From Polaromonas sp. (lineage in GTDB: Bacteria > Pseudomonadota > Gammaproteobacteria > Burkholderiales > Burkholderiaceae_C), in NCBI RefSeq assembly GCF_029945685.1, contig NZ_JAQSDA010000022.1, forward strand, positions 50,004 to 114,003: a DNA stretch of 64,000 bases, written 5' to 3'. Under the pieces are notes generated by a model that was not told the DNA's origin, did no database searches, and saw only the letters and a list, made by a program, of their open reading frames with translations. Each line of letters begins with the position of its first letter. Position 1 is the stretch's first letter. The position numbers and the translations under genes are program-made. Below, piece after piece: positions 10,557 through 20,940 of this stretch.

Positions 10557-11315
10557 TCAAACGGCGGCTGCAGCAATAATCGTCAAAAAATCGGGGGCCT
10601 TGAGCGACGCGCCGCCGATCAAGCCGCCGTCGATGTCAGGCTGGCTCAGCAGCGTTGCGGCATTGGCCGCATTCATGCTTCCGCCGTACAGGATTTTCAC
10701 GCGCGCGGACTGGTCCGTCGCCGCCTTGAGCTGAGCCCTGAGCACTGCATGCACGGCCTGCGCCTGCTCGGGCGTCGCGGTCCTGCCGGTGCCTATCGCC
10801 CAGACGGGTTCATAGGCCACGACGATCTCGCTGATGCAATGGCCGTTGGCATGAATCACCGCTGCCAGCTGGCGTTTGACGACGCTCTCGGTCTGCCCTG
10901 CTTCGCGTTCAGCCAGCGTCTCGCCGACACAGACAATCGGCGTGATGCCCACGGCCAGCGCCTGCTGTGCCTTCTCGGCCACCAGCGCATCGGTCTCAAA
11001 GTGGTATTGGCGGCGCTCCGAATGGCCAACGATGGCGTAACGGCAGCCGAAGTCCTTCAGCATGGACGCGCTGACTTCACCGGTGTAGGCCCCGGAGGCC
11101 TTGGCCGAGACGTCCTGCGCCCCCAGATCAATGGCAGCCAATGCCGGCAAGGCCTGGGCCAGCGCCTGGAACTGCGCCAGAAACGGCGCCGGGACACACA
11201 CCGCCACCGCACACGCCGGCTGCGCCGGCAAACCGGCCGCCAGCGCCTGCAGCAAGGCTTCGTTGGCAGCCAGGCTGCCGTTCATCTTCCAGTTTCCTGC
11301 GATGAGTTTTTTCAT
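10557..11315 (-). CDS. tpiA: Triosephosphate isomerase
   Basis: Glycolytic enzyme that interconverts dihydroxyacetone phosphate and glyceraldehyde 3-phosphate, 252 aa. Catalytic residues are visible: Asn/Lys in AGNWKMNG near residue 6, His in [10 protein letters not shown], Glu in [13 protein letters not shown], and the phosphate-binding loop [15 protein letters not shown] 11315 gives the standard N-terminus [13 protein letters not shown] and overlaps the upstream oxidoreductase stop by four bases. Confidence 0.97.
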   Translation of the reverse strand: MKKLIAGNWKMNGSLAANEALLQALAAGLPAQPACAVAVCVPAPFLAQFQALAQALPALAAIDLGAQDVSAKASGAYTGEVSASMLKDFGCRYAIVGHSERRQYHFETDALVAEKAQQALAVGITPIVCVGETLAEREAGQTESVVKRQLAAVIHANGHCISEIVVAYEPVWAIGTGRTATPEQAQAVHAVLRAQLKAATDQSARVKILYGGSMNAANAATLLSQPDIDGGLIGGASLKAPDFLTIIAAAAV

Positions 11316-12313
11316 GTTGCGGGCGCCTGCCAGGTCAGGACGATTTTGCCGATGTGCTGGTTGGACTCCATCAGCGCATGGGCCTGGGCGGCATCGGCCG
11401 CGGCAAAGGTGCTGTGGATCACGGGCTTGATTGCACCACTGGCAATCAGCGGCCAGACCTTGTCCCGCAGGGCCGCGGCAATCGCGGCCTTGAACTCGAT
11501 CGAACGCGGCCGCAGGGTCGAACCGGTGATGGTCAGGCGCTTGCGCAGCACGAGACCGGCATTGAACTCGGCCTTGAGGCCGCCCTGCACGGCAATGATC
11601 ACCAGACGGCCGTCTTCGGCGAGGCACTCGACCTCACGCGCCACGTAGCTGCCGGCCACCATGTCCAGAATGACGTTGACGCCCTTCCCGTTCGTGAGCT
11701 TCTTCACTTCTTCCGCGAAGTCACTGGTCTTGTAGTTGATCGCGTGGTCGGCACCGAGGGCCAGACAGGCGGCGCACTTGTCGTCGCTGCCGGCCGTGAC
11801 CAGCACCGTGGCGCCCAGCGCCTTGGCCATCTGGATAGCCGTCACGCCGATGCCGCTGGAGCCGCCCTGGATCAGCAGGGTCTCGCCCTTCTGCAGACGC
11901 GCCCGGTCGAAGACATTGCTCCAGACCGTGAAAAAGGTTTCGGGCAAGGACGCCGCCTCGACATCGCTGAAGCCGTGCGGCACGGGCAGGCACTGACCCA
12001 CCGGTGCAACACACAACTCGGCATAACCGCCGCCAGCGACGAGTGCGCAGACCCGATCACCGACCTTCAGGCCGGCCTGCGCCATGGCCGCGGCGTCGCC
12101 GCCCACGACCACGCCGGCGACTTCCAACCCCGGAATATCCGACGCCCCGGGCGGCACCGGGTAGTTGCCGGTGCGCTGCAGGACATCGGGGCGGTTCACG
12201 CCCGACGCAGCAACACGGATCAGCAATTCGCCGCTACCCGCAACCGGTTCGGGCCGTTCGCCCAGGCGCAGAACCTCAGGCGCCCCAAAAGTGGTGATTT
12301 CGACTGCTTTCAT
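11312..12313 (-). CDS. NAD(P)H quinone oxidoreductase, PIG3/zinc-less medium-chain dehydrogenase family
   Basis: 333-aa medium-chain dehydrogenase/reductase without the structural-zinc lobe. The N-terminal GroES-like domain contains [34 protein letters not shown], typical of the PIG3 subfamily, and the nucleotide-binding domain has [23 protein letters not shown]. The family reduces quinones with NADPH. The physiological substrate cannot be read from sequence. It is translationally coupled to tpiA. Confidence 0.9.
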   Translation of the reverse strand: MKAVEITTFGAPEVLRLGERPEPVAGSGELLIRVAASGVNRPDVLQRTGNYPVPPGASDIPGLEVAGVVVGGDAAAMAQAGLKVGDRVCALVAGGGYAELCVAPVGQCLPVPHGFSDVEAASLPETFFTVWSNVFDRARLQKGETLLIQGGSSGIGVTAIQMAKALGATVLVTAGSDDKCAACLALGADHAINYKTSDFAEEVKKLTNGKGVNVILDMVAGSYVAREVECLAEDGRLVIIAVQGGLKAEFNAGLVLRKRLTITGSTLRPRSIEFKAAIAAALRDKVWPLIASGAIKPVIHSTFAAADAAQAHALMESNQHIGKIVLTWQAPAT

Positions 12314-12324
12314 GGATTTCTCAG

Positions 12325-12380
12325 ATCATTTGTGGCTGCAGCCCACGCCGGACGTGCGCAAGCAGCTACAAAATCAATAG
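12325..12380 (-). repeat. Interspersed ~55-bp repeat (copy E), between pnp and the quinone oxidoreductase gene
   Basis: On the minus strand this reads CTATTGATTTTGTAGCTGC followed by TTGCGCACGTCC, GTGGGCTGCAGCCAC and AAATGATC. It shares the core (TAGCTGC, GCGC, GGGCTGCAGGC-like, ATTTGAT) with the copies at 22606, 32270, 33654, 34104, 38730, 40709 and 60673. It fills the 71-bp gap between the pnp stop and the next start. Confidence 0.75.
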
Positions 12381-12384
12381 CAGA

Positions 12385-14502
12385 TCAGCCCTGATCCTGA
12401 CCCTGGGCCGGACGATCCAGCAGCGCCTTCATGGACAGCTTGACGCGGCCTTTTTCGTCGGTTTCCAGAACCTTGACCTTGACGATCTGGCCTTCGCTCA
12501 GGTAGTCGCTCACACGCTCGACACGCTCGTGAGCGATCTGGCTGATATGCAGCAGGCCGTCCTTGCCGGGCAGCAGGTTGACCAGCGCACCGAAGTCGAG
12601 GATCTTGGTGATCGCGCCTTCATAGACCTTGCCGATTTCGACTTCGGCGGTGATCTCGGCGATGCGGCGCTTGGCTTCGTCGGCCTTGGCGCTGTCGTTC
12701 GACGCAATGGTGATGGTGCCGTCTTCCTCGATATTGATCTGCGTGCCGGTTTCTTCGGTCAGCGCGCGGATGACGGCGCCGCCCTTGCCGATCACGTCAC
12801 GGATTTTCTCGGGGTTGATCTTCATGACATACAGGCGCGGTGCGAAGTCAGAAACCTCGGTCTTGGCTTCGCCCATGGCTTCCTGCATCTTGCCCAGGAT
12901 GTGCATGCGGGCTTCCTTGGCCTGGGCCAGCGCGACCTGCATGATTTCTTTCGTGATGCCCTGGATCTTGATGTCCATCTGCAGCGCGGTGATGCCGGCG
13001 GTGGTACCGGCCACCTTGAAGTCCATGTCGCCCAGGTGATCTTCGTCACCCAGGATGTCGGTCAGCACGGCAAAACGGTTGTCTTCCTTGATCAGGCCCA
13101 TGGCGATGCCGGCCACGTGGGCTTTCATCGGCACGCCGGCGTCCATCAGCGACAGGCAGCCGCCGCAGACGGATGCCATCGACGAGGAGCCGTTGGACTC
13201 GGTGATCTCGCTGACCACACGCATGGTGTACGGGAATTCTTCCTTGGTCGGCAGCACGGCGATCAGCGCGCGCTTGGCCAGGCGGCCGTGACCGATTTCG
13301 CGTCGTTTCGGGCTGCCCACACGGCCGGTTTCGCCGGTGGCGAACGGAGGCATGTTGTAGTGCAGCATGAAGCGGTCTTCGTAGTCGCCCGACAAGGCAT
13401 CGATGCGCTGTGCATCGCGCTCGGTGCCCAGCGTGGTGATCACCAGTGCCTGGGTCTCGCCGCGCGTGAACAGGGCCGAGCCGTGGGTGCGAGGCAACAC
13501 GCTGTTGCGGATTTCGATGGGGCGCACGGTGCGCGTGTCGCGGCCGTCGATACGCGGGTCGCCGGCCAGGATCTGGCTGCGCACGATTTTGGCTTCGATG
13601 TCGAACAGCATGCCGTCTACAGCCACGCCGTCGAATTCGACGCCTTCGGCTTTCAGGCCCATCTTGGTCCAGGTGGTCACTTCACGGGTGGCGTGGGTGC
13701 GGGCCTGCTTGTTGCGGATCTGGTAGGCAGCCACCAGCTTTTCTTCGGCTAGCGCAACCACCTTGGCAATCAGCACTTCGTCCTTGGCAGGCGCGCGCCA
13801 GTCCCAGACCGGCTTGCCGGCATCACGAACGAGTTCGTGGATGGCGTTGATGGCGATGTTGCCCTGCTCATGGCCAAACACGATGGCGCCGAGCATGATT
13901 TCTTCGGACAGTTGTTTGGCTTCGGACTCGACCATCAGCACGGCGGCCTCGGTACCAGCCACGACCAGGTCCATGCTGGAGTCCTTCAGCTGGGTCTTGC
14001 CGGGGTTCAGCACGTACTGGCCGTCGATGTAGGCCACGCGGGCCGCGCCGATCGGGCCGTTGAACGGAATGCCGGAAATGGCCAGCGCGGCGCTGGAAGC
14101 GATCAGCGCAGGAATGTCGCCTTCGATTTCAGGATTGAGCGACAGCACATGGATCACGACCTGCACTTCGTTGAAGAAACTTTCAGGAAACAGCGGACGG
14201 ATCGGGCGATCGATCAGACGCGAGGTCAGCGTCTCGAACTCGCTGGGACGGCCTTCACGCTTGAAAAAGCTGCCCGGAATACGGCCGGCGGCATAGGTTT
14301 TTTCAAGGTAGTCAACGGTCAGGGGGAAAAAGTCCTGGCCCGGCTTGGCGTCAGCCTTGGCGACCACGGTGGCCAGCACCACAGTGCCATCCATATCCAG
14401 CAGCACGGCGCCGCCGGACTGGCGTGCGACTTCGCCGGTTTCCATCGTGACCTTGTGCTGGCCCCACTGGAAGGATTTGGTGACTTTGTTGAAAATGCTC
14501 AT
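12385..14502 (-). CDS. pnp: Polyribonucleotide nucleotidyltransferase (PNPase)
   Basis: 3'-5' phosphorolytic exoribonuclease and degradosome component, 705 aa. Two RNase PH-like domains are followed by a KH domain ([29 protein letters not shown], about residues 566-594) and a C-terminal S1 domain ([32 protein letters not shown]). The start has a good ribosome site (GGAG, 7-nt spacing). The leader holds a hairpin that may be an RNase III site. It lies downstream of rpsO, the classical rpsO-pnp arrangement. Confidence 0.98.
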   Translation of the reverse strand: MSIFNKVTKSFQWGQHKVTMETGEVARQSGGAVLLDMDGTVVLATVVAKADAKPGQDFFPLTVDYLEKTYAAGRIPGSFFKREGRPSEFETLTSRLIDRPIRPLFPESFFNEVQVVIHVLSLNPEIEGDIPALIASSAALAISGIPFNGPIGAARVAYIDGQYVLNPGKTQLKDSSMDLVVAGTEAAVLMVESEAKQLSEEIMLGAIVFGHEQGNIAINAIHELVRDAGKPVWDWRAPAKDEVLIAKVVALAEEKLVAAYQIRNKQARTHATREVTTWTKMGLKAEGVEFDGVAVDGMLFDIEAKIVRSQILAGDPRIDGRDTRTVRPIEIRNSVLPRTHGSALFTRGETQALVITTLGTERDAQRIDALSGDYEDRFMLHYNMPPFATGETGRVGSPKRREIGHGRLAKRALIAVLPTKEEFPYTMRVVSEITESNGSSSMASVCGGCLSLMDAGVPMKAHVAGIAMGLIKEDNRFAVLTDILGDEDHLGDMDFKVAGTTAGITALQMDIKIQGITKEIMQVALAQAKEARMHILGKMQEAMGEAKTEVSDFAPRLYVMKINPEKIRDVIGKGGAVIRALTEETGTQINIEEDGTITIASNDSAKADEAKRRIAEITAEVEIGKVYEGAITKILDFGALVNLLPGKDGLLHISQIAHERVERVSDYLSEGQIVKVKVLETDEKGRVKLSMKALLDRPAQGQDQG

Positions 14503-14575
14503 GGTTTATCTCCACTAGTTTCAAGCACTTGAGGCAGTGCAGGAGCCCGGAGGGGTGGCTGGCAGAACACGATGC

Positions 14576-14620
14576 CATTCCACAAAATGCCTGCGACAAC
14601 AGGTCTTTTCTTGTGGAATG
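14576..14620 (-). promoter_or_regulatory. Stem-loop in the pnp leader, candidate RNase III/PNPase autoregulation site
   Basis: An exact 10-bp inverted repeat, CATTCCACAA at 14576-14585 and TTGTGGAATG at 14611-14620, encloses a second small hairpin (CCTG/CAGG). The structure lies 74-118 nt upstream of the pnp start. In Escherichia coli a hairpin in the same place is cut by RNase III and then degraded by PNPase, which represses pnp. The function here is inferred from position and shape. Confidence 0.6.
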
Positions 14621-14711
14621 ACACAGCGCGTGATCGTTTTGCCTTGCTCCGAAGTCAATCATCGGCGCCGATGGCGCTTCTGAAATTGTTTTTTTCCGCT
14701 ATTTAAAGTGC

Positions 14712-14743
14712 AAAACGCCTGAGCTAGTGAACTAACTCAGGCG
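14712..14743 (-). terminator. Intrinsic terminator downstream of rpsO
   Basis: Reading the minus strand after the rpsO stop, a 12-bp stem (CGCCTGAGTTAG with CTAGCTCAGGCG, one G-T pair) closes a 4-nt loop and is followed by TTTTGC. It lies 20 nt after the rpsO stop and before the pnp leader, so some pnp transcription must read through it or start afterwards. Confidence 0.85.
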
Positions 14744-14763
14744 CTTTCTGTTGGGTTTACCGC

Positions 14764-15030
14764 TTATTTGCGCAGGCCAAGTTTCGCGATCAGTGCAACA
14801 TAACGGGCCGCGTCCCTGGACTTCAGGTAGTCCAGCAGCTTGCGACGGCGGCTCACCATGCGCAGCAGGCCACGGCGACCGTGGTGGTCCTTGGCGTGGG
14901 TCTTGAAATGGGGCATCAGTTCATTGATGCGGCCGGTCAGCAGGGCCACTTGAACTTCAGGGCTGCCGGTGTCGCCGGCGGCGCGTGCGTTGGCCTGAAC
15001 GATGTCGGCCTTGATGGATTTCGCGATCAT
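14764..15030 (-). CDS. rpsO: 30S ribosomal protein S15
   Basis: Primary 16S rRNA-binding protein of the small subunit, 88 aa, the typical length. The family pattern [52 protein letters not shown] is present. ATG 15030 ([11 protein letters not shown]) is preceded by AAGGAAA. Upstream in-frame ATGs would add a long non-family leader. It pairs with pnp as in most proteobacteria. Confidence 0.98.
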   Translation of the reverse strand: MIAKSIKADIVQANARAAGDTGSPEVQVALLTGRINELMPHFKTHAKDHHGRRGLLRMVSRRRKLLDYLKSRDAARYVALIAKLGLRK

Positions 15031-15178
15031 GGGTTTTCCTTGAAATGACTTGCGAGCGGTACAGTGTTCCCGACGTGGGAGTTGACCGTGGCCGCCGTGT
15101 TCTGCAAGGTGCTGCTTCATGAATGAAAAGCACGCCTTTGGGCAGAGCCTTGGATTATAGCCCAGTCTCCGGGCCCGC

Positions 15179-16369
15179 TCAGGCGCCCGGCAGCCAGCGG
15201 GCCAGGCGCTCCACGCCCTGCCCCAGCCTGGCGACGTCCCGGCTCGCAAAACACCAGCGCAGCCAGCCCTGGGCCTCGGGCGCCGGATTGACCATGAAGG
15301 CATTGCCGGGAGCCAGCCCGAGCCCAGCCTCCACCACCAGGCGTTTGGCAGTGGCCAGCGAATCACCGAAGCGCGTCTGGTCCGACAGCCGGAAAAATGC
15401 ATACATGCCGCCCCGGGCCGGGGCCACTTCCACGCCCGGCAGCGCCTGCAGCAGCGGCACCAGCGTGTCGCGGCAGGTTTTCAGGTGCGCCACCAGCTGC
15501 GGCGTGACGTCATCGGTCCTTGCCAGCGCCACCAGGGCGGCCCGCTGGACGAACACCGGGGCGCACGAGGTATTGAACTCCACCAGCTTGCCCATGTGCG
15601 GCGTCATGCCGGGCGGCATCACCAGCCAACCCAAACGCCAGCCGGTCATCAAAAAGCTCTTGGAAAAACTGTGCACGACCACCAGCCGGTCGTCCGGGGC
15701 CGCGATGTCCAGGAAGCTCGGCGCGCAGCCGTTCTCGGCAGGCTCGTAATAAAGCCGCTCGTACACCTCGTCGGCCAGAATCCAGGTGCCGGTGCGGCGG
15801 CAGTGCACAAGCAGGGCTTCCTGCTCGGCGCGGCTCAGGGTCCAGCCGGTCGGGTTGTTCGGTGCATTGACGATCAGGAGCCTGGTCTGCGGTGTGATCG
15901 CGGCCAGCAACTCGTCCATGTCGAGTTGCCACTGGCCGGCCACCGGCCGCAGGCTCACGCAGCGAAGCCTGGCACCCATGATCAGCGGCTGCGCGGTCAG
16001 GTTGGGCCAGACCGGCGTGACCGCCACCACTTCATCGCCGGCATCGATCAGCGCCTGCATCGCCAGCATCAGCGCGTTCACGCCGCCCGAGGTGACGGCA
16101 ATCCGGTCCGCATCAATCGCTGCCGCGCCGGGGCAGCGCAAGCCCGTGGCGTAACGCGCAATCGCTTCGCGCAGCTCCGGCAGGCCCAGGTTGTGCGCGT
16201 AAAAAGTCTCGCCCTCTTGCAGCGAGGCGATGGCGGCGTCGCGGATGAAGGCGGGGGTGACCTCGTCACTTTCACCAAACCAGAACTTGAGCACATCGCT
16301 GCGCCCCATGCCGGCATTGGCCACCTGACGGATCATTGATTCTTCAAGGTCTAGAACGGCTTGTCTCAT
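15179..16369 (-). CDS. Pyridoxal phosphate-dependent aminotransferase (class I/II)
   Basis: 396-aa fold-type I aminotransferase. Visible motifs are [16 protein letters not shown] (substrate/PLP region), the DEVYERL Asp that contacts the PLP ring nitrogen, and [17 protein letters not shown] with the Schiff-base Lys. A late Arg (GWLRWCFAS) probably binds the substrate carboxylate. The amino donor and product cannot be assigned. It stands alone between rpsO and an ABC-type binding protein gene. Confidence 0.9.
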   Translation of the reverse strand: MRQAVLDLEESMIRQVANAGMGRSDVLKFWFGESDEVTPAFIRDAAIASLQEGETFYAHNLGLPELREAIARYATGLRCPGAAAIDADRIAVTSGGVNALMLAMQALIDAGDEVVAVTPVWPNLTAQPLIMGARLRCVSLRPVAGQWQLDMDELLAAITPQTRLLIVNAPNNPTGWTLSRAEQEALLVHCRRTGTWILADEVYERLYYEPAENGCAPSFLDIAAPDDRLVVVHSFSKSFLMTGWRLGWLVMPPGMTPHMGKLVEFNTSCAPVFVQRAALVALARTDDVTPQLVAHLKTCRDTLVPLLQALPGVEVAPARGGMYAFFRLSDQTRFGDSLATAKRLVVEAGLGLAPGNAFMVNPAPEAQGWLRWCFASRDVARLGQGVERLARWLPGA

Positions 16370-16414
16370 GCGTGTCTTTCAGCGTTGTGGGCGGGATGGG
16401 TGACGGCCTGCGGT

Positions 16415-17707
16415 TCAGGGCCGCTGCATCCTGCAGTTATGCGGCTGGCTGGAGCGCGCCGCATCAATGACCTTGATCACGCGAAAGCCGTAACCAGAGC
16501 CCTCCACGTCGAACCGCACGCCGGGCGCACCCTGCTTGTCCATCACGGCCACCAGCAGCGGCTGCTGGAACTGGTGGTCGGCGCCGCGCATCACGCCTTT
16601 GTGCCCGGCAAACAGCACTGTCGCCTTTTCCAGCTGCGCGGCAAGCGCGCCGGACTCCACGGTGCGGGCTTTTTCAATGCTCTGCGCCAGGGCCTCGACC
16701 ATCAGCTGCATGCGCATGTGCACATAGTCGTCCTGGGGTTTCGGAAAACGCTGGCGGAACGACTGGTAAAACGCCTCCGACGCGGCACCCGCCTCGTTGG
16801 GAAACCAGTCGGCCACGGCGATGACCTTGCCGACGCCGGCATCACCCAGCGCGGCGGGCACGCCCAGCGCATTGCCGTAAAACGTGTAGAAGCTGCCTTC
16901 AAAACCCACTTCCCTCGCGGCCTTGACCAGCAGGGTCAGGTCGTTCCCCCAGTTGCCGGTCAGCACAGCCTGTGCGCCGCTGGCCTTGATCTTGGCGGCG
17001 TAGGGCAGAAAGTCCTTGACGCGGCCCATCGGGTGCAACTCGTCACCGACGATCTGCACATCGGGGCGTTGGGCACCCAACTGCCTGCGAGCTTCACGCA
17101 GCACAGCCTGGCCGAAACTGTAGTCCTGGCCAATCAGGTAAATGCTCTTGACCGCCTTGTCGTCCTTGAGCACATCCATCAGCGCGGCCATGCGCATGTC
17201 GGCGTGGGCATCGAAGCGAAAGTGCCAGTAGCTGCATTTTTCATTGGTCAGCACCGGATCCACTGCGGAATAATTCAGGTACAACACGCGCCGGGCCGGC
17301 TGGCGCTCATTGTGTTTGTTGATCGCATCAATCAGCACTGCGGCCGTCGACGACGAATTGCCCTGGGTCACCAGTGTGATCCCGTCGTCCAGGGCAGAGC
17401 GCAGGGCCGAGAGGGCCTCCTCGTTCTGACCCTTGCTGTCGTAGCGCTCGAAAACCAGCGGGCGATTGCCGCCGGGCAGCTTGAGGCCGCCGCGTGCATT
17501 GACACGCTCGGCCGCCCACACCAGGTTGCGGAACACGGCTTCGCCGGTATTGGCAAACGGCCCGGACAGGCTCTCGATCAGCGCGACGCGGACCGGGGCG
17601 GGCGCCGCCACGGGCTGCTGTGCGGACACACCGGCCGACCACAGGCAGGCGCCCGCGCCTAGGGCCAGTACGGCACGTTTCAAGATCCGATAACTGAAAA
17701 AATACAT
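16415..17707 (-). CDS. ABC transporter substrate-binding protein, branched-chain amino acid (LivK) type
   Basis: 430-aa periplasmic binding protein with a signal peptide (RILKRAVLALGAGACLWSAGVSAQ). The mature part begins VRVALIESLSGPFANTGEAVFRNLVWAAERVN, the Peripla_BP_6 pattern. No permease or ATPase genes lie nearby, so the transporter partner is elsewhere or the protein serves another role. The solute is unknown. It is transcribed divergently from the small heat shock gene. Confidence 0.85.
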   Translation of the reverse strand: MYFFSYRILKRAVLALGAGACLWSAGVSAQQPVAAPAPVRVALIESLSGPFANTGEAVFRNLVWAAERVNARGGLKLPGGNRPLVFERYDSKGQNEEALSALRSALDDGITLVTQGNSSSTAAVLIDAINKHNERQPARRVLYLNYSAVDPVLTNEKCSYWHFRFDAHADMRMAALMDVLKDDKAVKSIYLIGQDYSFGQAVLREARRQLGAQRPDVQIVGDELHPMGRVKDFLPYAAKIKASGAQAVLTGNWGNDLTLLVKAAREVGFEGSFYTFYGNALGVPAALGDAGVGKVIAVADWFPNEAGAASEAFYQSFRQRFPKPQDDYVHMRMQLMVEALAQSIEKARTVESGALAAQLEKATVLFAGHKGVMRGADHQFQQPLLVAVMDKQGAPGVRFDVEGSGYGFRVIKVIDAARSSQPHNCRMQRP

Positions 17708-17788
17708 TCTGGAGTTTCCTTGAAATACGCCCTGGCACGCTTACCTGCTGTGCATGCGGCGCTCACGATTGGGAGCCGCGAAGTGTAA

Positions 17789-17804
17789 GGGGAAAATTTT
17801 CCCC
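17789..17804. promoter_or_regulatory. Perfect 16-bp palindrome in the leader of the small heat shock gene
   Basis: GGGGAAAATTTTCCCC is a perfect palindrome six bases upstream of the AAAGGAG ribosome site of the hsp20 gene. As RNA it would fold to a GC-anchored hairpin with an AU-rich top. As DNA it could be an operator. I cannot decide between these, and no known heat-shock element (CIRCE, ROSE) is recognisable. Confidence 0.5.
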
Positions 17805-17825
17805 GCCCAACCCAAAGGAGTCCTC

Positions 17826-18227
17826 ATGTTTTATTCACTTGCCAGCCGTCCTGCACGCAGCCTGCAGCGCCCCGCCTCCTCGCTGGTCAGCAATGGCGCA
17901 CTCGACCAATTCCTGAACGACACCCTGGTCTCCCTGTCCGACAGCCGTCCCGCCCAATCGGCGTCGGTGGAAGACGGTGACAAGGCCTATTCACTGCAAC
18001 TGGACGTTCCGGGTCTGGCCAGGGAACAGCTGGACATCGGTATCGAAGGCGACGTGGTGCGTATTGCCAGCAAGGCCGACGCCGCGCGCAAGGTCAAGGC
18101 GGCCTACCGCTTTCCGGTGGAAATCGACGCCTCGGCCAGCACCGCGAAACTGGAAAACGGCGTGTTGACCCTGACGCTGGGCAAAAAGGTCCCGGTCAGC
18201 AACGTGGTCAAGTTGACGATCCAGTAG
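17826..18227 (+). CDS. Small heat shock protein, Hsp20/alpha-crystallin family
   Basis: 133-aa holdase chaperone. The alpha-crystallin domain runs from about residue 40 (SVEDGDKAYSLQLDVPGLAREQLDIGIEGDVVRI) to the end, with the conserved AYRFPVEIDASASTAKLENGVLTLTLGKK region that contains the L-x-NGVLTLTLPK-type motif. The C-terminal IXI motif is weak (VVKLTIQ). ATG 17826 follows AAAGGAG at good spacing. The N-terminal arm is short. Confidence 0.93.
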   Translation: MFYSLASRPARSLQRPASSLVSNGALDQFLNDTLVSLSDSRPAQSASVEDGDKAYSLQLDVPGLAREQLDIGIEGDVVRIASKADAARKVKAAYRFPVEIDASASTAKLENGVLTLTLGKKVPVSNVVKLTIQ

Positions 18228-18345
18228 AACCGGCCCCCACGCTCGCTCACGGCGTGTAGCTCTCTGCCCCCCCCGAGGGGGCGCATTTTTCCTTGGGGCG
18301 GCCCGGCGGAAAAACAGGGCCCCAGTTTGCTCACCGCCCTTGCGA
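18228..18345. repeat. GC-rich repeat between convergent hsp20 and tsaD, probable bidirectional terminator
   Basis: The gap holds a copy of the GC-rich family: GGCCCCCACGCTCGCTCAC, GTGTAGCTCTCTGCC, then a C-run/GAGGGGGC hairpin followed by GCATTTTTCC, then CTTGGGGCGGCCCGG. The hairpin plus T-run, placed between two convergent genes, fits a terminator role. It is the reverse orientation of the copy at 1803-1906. Confidence 0.75.
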
Positions 18346-18355
18346 CAAACAAGAA

Positions 18356-19393
18356 TCAGGCGGTGATTTCGGCCAGACCCCAGCGCGGCTTCACGTCAAA
18401 GGTGTAGCCGCGCTGCAGGCTTTCCAGCCCTGCCTGCAGCCGCATGCCGGCCGCCAGCGCGATCATGGCGCCGTTGTCGGTGCACAAATGCATTTCGGGG
18501 TAATGCACCCGTATCCCCTTTTTCGCGCCGGCGGCATTGAGCTGTTCACGCAGCAAGGCATTGGCCCCCACGCCGCCGGCCACCACCAGCCGGGTCAGGC
18601 CGGTCTGCTCCAGCGCTTTCAACGATTTTTTGACCAGCACCTCCACAATGGCCGCCTGCGTCGAGGCCGCCAGGTCGGCTCGGGCCTGCTCATCCATGAG
18701 GTCGCCGAGTTTTTTGGCCTGCGTCAGCACCGCGGTTTTCAGGCCGGAAAAAGAAAAATCAAGGTCGCCGCTGTGCAGCAGCGGCCGCGGCAACTTGAAG
18801 GCCTGGGCGTTACCCCCCTGCGCCAGCTTCGCCAGGTGCGGCCCACCGGGGTATGGCAGGCCCAGCAACTTGGCCGATTTGTCAAAGGCCTCGCCGGCCG
18901 CGTCGTCGATGGTTTCACCCAGCAGTTCGTAGCTGCCCACACGGTCGACACGCATCAGCTGGGTGTGCCCGCCCGATACCAGCAGCGCCACAAAGGAAAA
19001 TTGGGGCGGATCAGAACTCAAAAAGGGCGAGAGCAAATGCCCCTCGAGATGATGCACGCCCATCACCGGCTTGCCCAGCGCCGCTGCCAGCGAGCAGGCC
19101 ACGCCGGCACCCACCAGCAGCGCGCCCGCCAGGCCGGGGCCGCGCGTGTAGGCCACCACGTCCAAGTCGGCCAGCGAACGCTGCGCCTGGCCCAGCACCT
19201 CGCTGATCAGCGGGAGCACGCGCCGGATGTGGTCGCGGCTGGCCAGTTCGGGCACCACGCCGCCATAGGCCTGGTGCATGTCGATCTGGCTGTGCAACGC
19301 GTGCGCCAGCAAGGCCGGCACACCCTGGCCTGAGGCGTCCACAAGCGCCACGCCGGTTTCGTCACAACTCGATTCAATTCCCAGTACAAGCAT
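18356..19393 (-). CDS. tsaD: tRNA N6-adenosine threonylcarbamoyltransferase
   Basis: 345-aa Kae1/TsaD ASKHA-fold enzyme that transfers threonylcarbamoyl to A37 of ANN-decoding tRNAs. Motifs seen are [13 protein letters not shown] at the N-terminus, the metal-binding [18 protein letters not shown], and [19 protein letters not shown] 19393 gives the standard start [13 protein letters not shown]. An upstream in-frame ATG at 19474 adds 27 unrelated residues and would overlap the divergent regulator gene. Confidence 0.97.
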   Translation of the reverse strand: MLVLGIESSCDETGVALVDASGQGVPALLAHALHSQIDMHQAYGGVVPELASRDHIRRVLPLISEVLGQAQRSLADLDVVAYTRGPGLAGALLVGAGVACSLAAALGKPVMGVHHLEGHLLSPFLSSDPPQFSFVALLVSGGHTQLMRVDRVGSYELLGETIDDAAGEAFDKSAKLLGLPYPGGPHLAKLAQGGNAQAFKLPRPLLHSGDLDFSFSGLKTAVLTQAKKLGDLMDEQARADLAASTQAAIVEVLVKKSLKALEQTGLTRLVVAGGVGANALLREQLNAAGAKKGIRVHYPEMHLCTDNGAMIALAAGMRLQAGLESLQRGYTFDVKPRWGLAEITA

Positions 19394-19473
19394 GGCGTCC
19401 AGTGTAAAGCGCCGTGTTCCGCCCGCCCCGGATACGGGCCGGAAGCGGTGCGAGGCATGAATGTTGCTGGACA

Positions 19474-20748
19474 ATGATGTCCCTCCTCCCCTTGACTGAA
19501 ACGATGAAATCCGGATTGAGCTTTCTGATTGCTGCCAGGCGCTGTGAAATCAACGACCTCGAGCAACTCACGCGCACCAGCGCGCTCGTCAACGTGATTG
19601 GCCGGCTGGTCCACGCACTGCAGAAGGAACGCGGCATCTCCAATGTGTTTCTGGGCTCGCAGGGCGCCCGGTTCGCCGCGCAGTTGCCCCGCCAGGTGCT
19701 TGATTGCCAGCAGGTCGAGAGCGAGTTGCGGGCCAGCTTCGACCACCTGGACACCGATGCCGGCCACCTGAACAACGGCGCACGGCTGTTCAGCCGCATT
19801 GCCTTTGTCCTGCATGAACTTGACGCCCTGCCCGACCTGAGGACCCGCATCCGCGCGCAGGCCGTGGCCGCGTCCGGGGTCACTGCGGCTTTTGTCAAGC
19901 TGATTGCCGGCCTGTTGGCCGTGGTGTTTGAGGCCGCCGACAGCGCCACCAACCCCGAGATCTCGCGTCTGCTGGTGGCCATGTTCAACTTCATGCAGGG
20001 CAAGGAGTTTGCCGGCCAGGAGCGGGCTTTCGGCGCGGCCACCTTCGCTTCGGGTCAGACTGACAGCCAGCGGCAGCAGCAATGGCTGCACCTGATCCAG
20101 TCGCAGGAGCGTTGCGTACAGGTGTTCAGCGATTTTTCGACCCCGGCCCTGCGCGAACTCTGGCAGACCAGCCAGGCCACCGCCACGCTGGCAGACCTCG
20201 AACGCCTGCGCCGCATCGCCTGCTCGGTGGCAGCCGGCGCCCTCGACCCCAACCTGAGCCAGACCTGGTTTGACTGCTGCACCCACCGCATCGACGCGAT
20301 GAAAACCGTCGAAGATCAGTTGGCGGCCGAGCTGCTGCAGCTGTGCGAGCAGAAGATCGTGCAGGCCCGCGCCGAACTGCGTGATCACCAGATGATTCTC
20401 GCCGCGCTCACGGCGCAGGGCGGCAGCCTGCCCGCAGGAACAGGCCCGGCTGGTCCCGCAGCCACGTCCTACGGGCCGCATCTGGACCGCTCCATTCTCG
20501 AGCTGGTCCAGGAACAGGCCAGCCGGCTGCAGGCCATGAGCGACGAACTCGAGACCGCCCGCGCCTCCCTCAACGAAAGAAAGCTCATCGAACGCGCCAA
20601 GGGCCTCCTGATGGCGCACCGCAAGCTCAGCGAGGAAGACGCCTACAAGATGCTCAGGCAAACCGCCATGAACCAGAACCGCCGGCTGACCGACGTGGCC
20701 GAGGCTGTTCTGGCCATGGCCGACTACCTGGCCGCCGGAACGCCCTGA
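19474..20748 (+). CDS. nasR: Nitrate-responsive NIT-ANTAR transcription antiterminator
   Basis: 424-aa sensor-effector protein. Residues about 35-290 form a NIT (nitrate/nitrite sensing) domain, recognisable from [22 protein letters not shown] followed by helical sequence. Residues from about 355 to the end form a coiled segment and ANTAR RNA-binding domain ([48 protein letters not shown]). The architecture equals Klebsiella NasR, which binds a leader-RNA hairpin in response to nitrate and prevents termination. The start is uncertain: ATGs at 19474, 19477 and 19504 are all possible and none has a strong ribosome site. It lies directly upstream of its predicted target leader. Confidence 0.93.
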   Translation: MMSLLPLTETMKSGLSFLIAARRCEINDLEQLTRTSALVNVIGRLVHALQKERGISNVFLGSQGARFAAQLPRQVLDCQQVESELRASFDHLDTDAGHLNNGARLFSRIAFVLHELDALPDLRTRIRAQAVAASGVTAAFVKLIAGLLAVVFEAADSATNPEISRLLVAMFNFMQGKEFAGQERAFGAATFASGQTDSQRQQQWLHLIQSQERCVQVFSDFSTPALRELWQTSQATATLADLERLRRIACSVAAGALDPNLSQTWFDCCTHRIDAMKTVEDQLAAELLQLCEQKIVQARAELRDHQMILAALTAQGGSLPAGTGPAGPAATSYGPHLDRSILELVQEQASRLQAMSDELETARASLNERKLIERAKGLLMAHRKLSEEDAYKMLRQTAMNQNRRLTDVAEAVLAMADYLAAGTP

Positions 20749-20803
20749 TCCCGGCCCGTCCGGGCCTTGCAGCGCACCGCGTTTGTACGGACTCGGCACG
20801 TTC

Positions 20804-20818
20804 GCACCATGATGGCGC
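20804..20818. promoter_or_regulatory. Candidate NtrC-binding site upstream of nrtA
   Basis: GCAC-CATGATG-GCGC matches the NtrC dyad GCAC-N7-GTGC with one mismatch. It lies about 125 bp upstream of the predicted sigma-54 start, a normal distance for an enhancer. This is a motif match by eye only. Confidence 0.4.
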
Positions 20819-20910
20819 GCCCGCACACGTCGCCGTAACCGCTGAGGTATCACACGCCCGCAGGTTTCTTCACGGGGAGAAACTGGTATTTGCGCTGCAC
20901 CGCAGCATCC

Positions 20911-20926
20911 TGGCACGGTTGCTGCT
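20911..20926 (+). promoter_or_regulatory. Sigma-54 promoter of the nrtABC operon
   Basis: TGGCACG-GTTG-CTGCT matches the sigma-54 consensus TGGCACG-N4-TTGCT with one mismatch, and has the obligatory 12-base step from GG (20912) to GC (20924). The predicted transcript would start near 20936, just before the first leader hairpin. This mirrors the NtrC/sigma-54 plus NasR control known for Klebsiella nas operons. Confidence 0.75.
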
Positions 20927-20940
20927 TTAGTTCACGCATC

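Noticed and set aside
20902..20925. Hairpin GCAGCA/TGCTGC with loop TGGCAC, similar in shape to the ANTAR P1 hairpin
   Set aside because: The loop lacks A1 and G4, and the segment coincides with the sigma-54 -24/-12 elements, so it is upstream of the transcript start.
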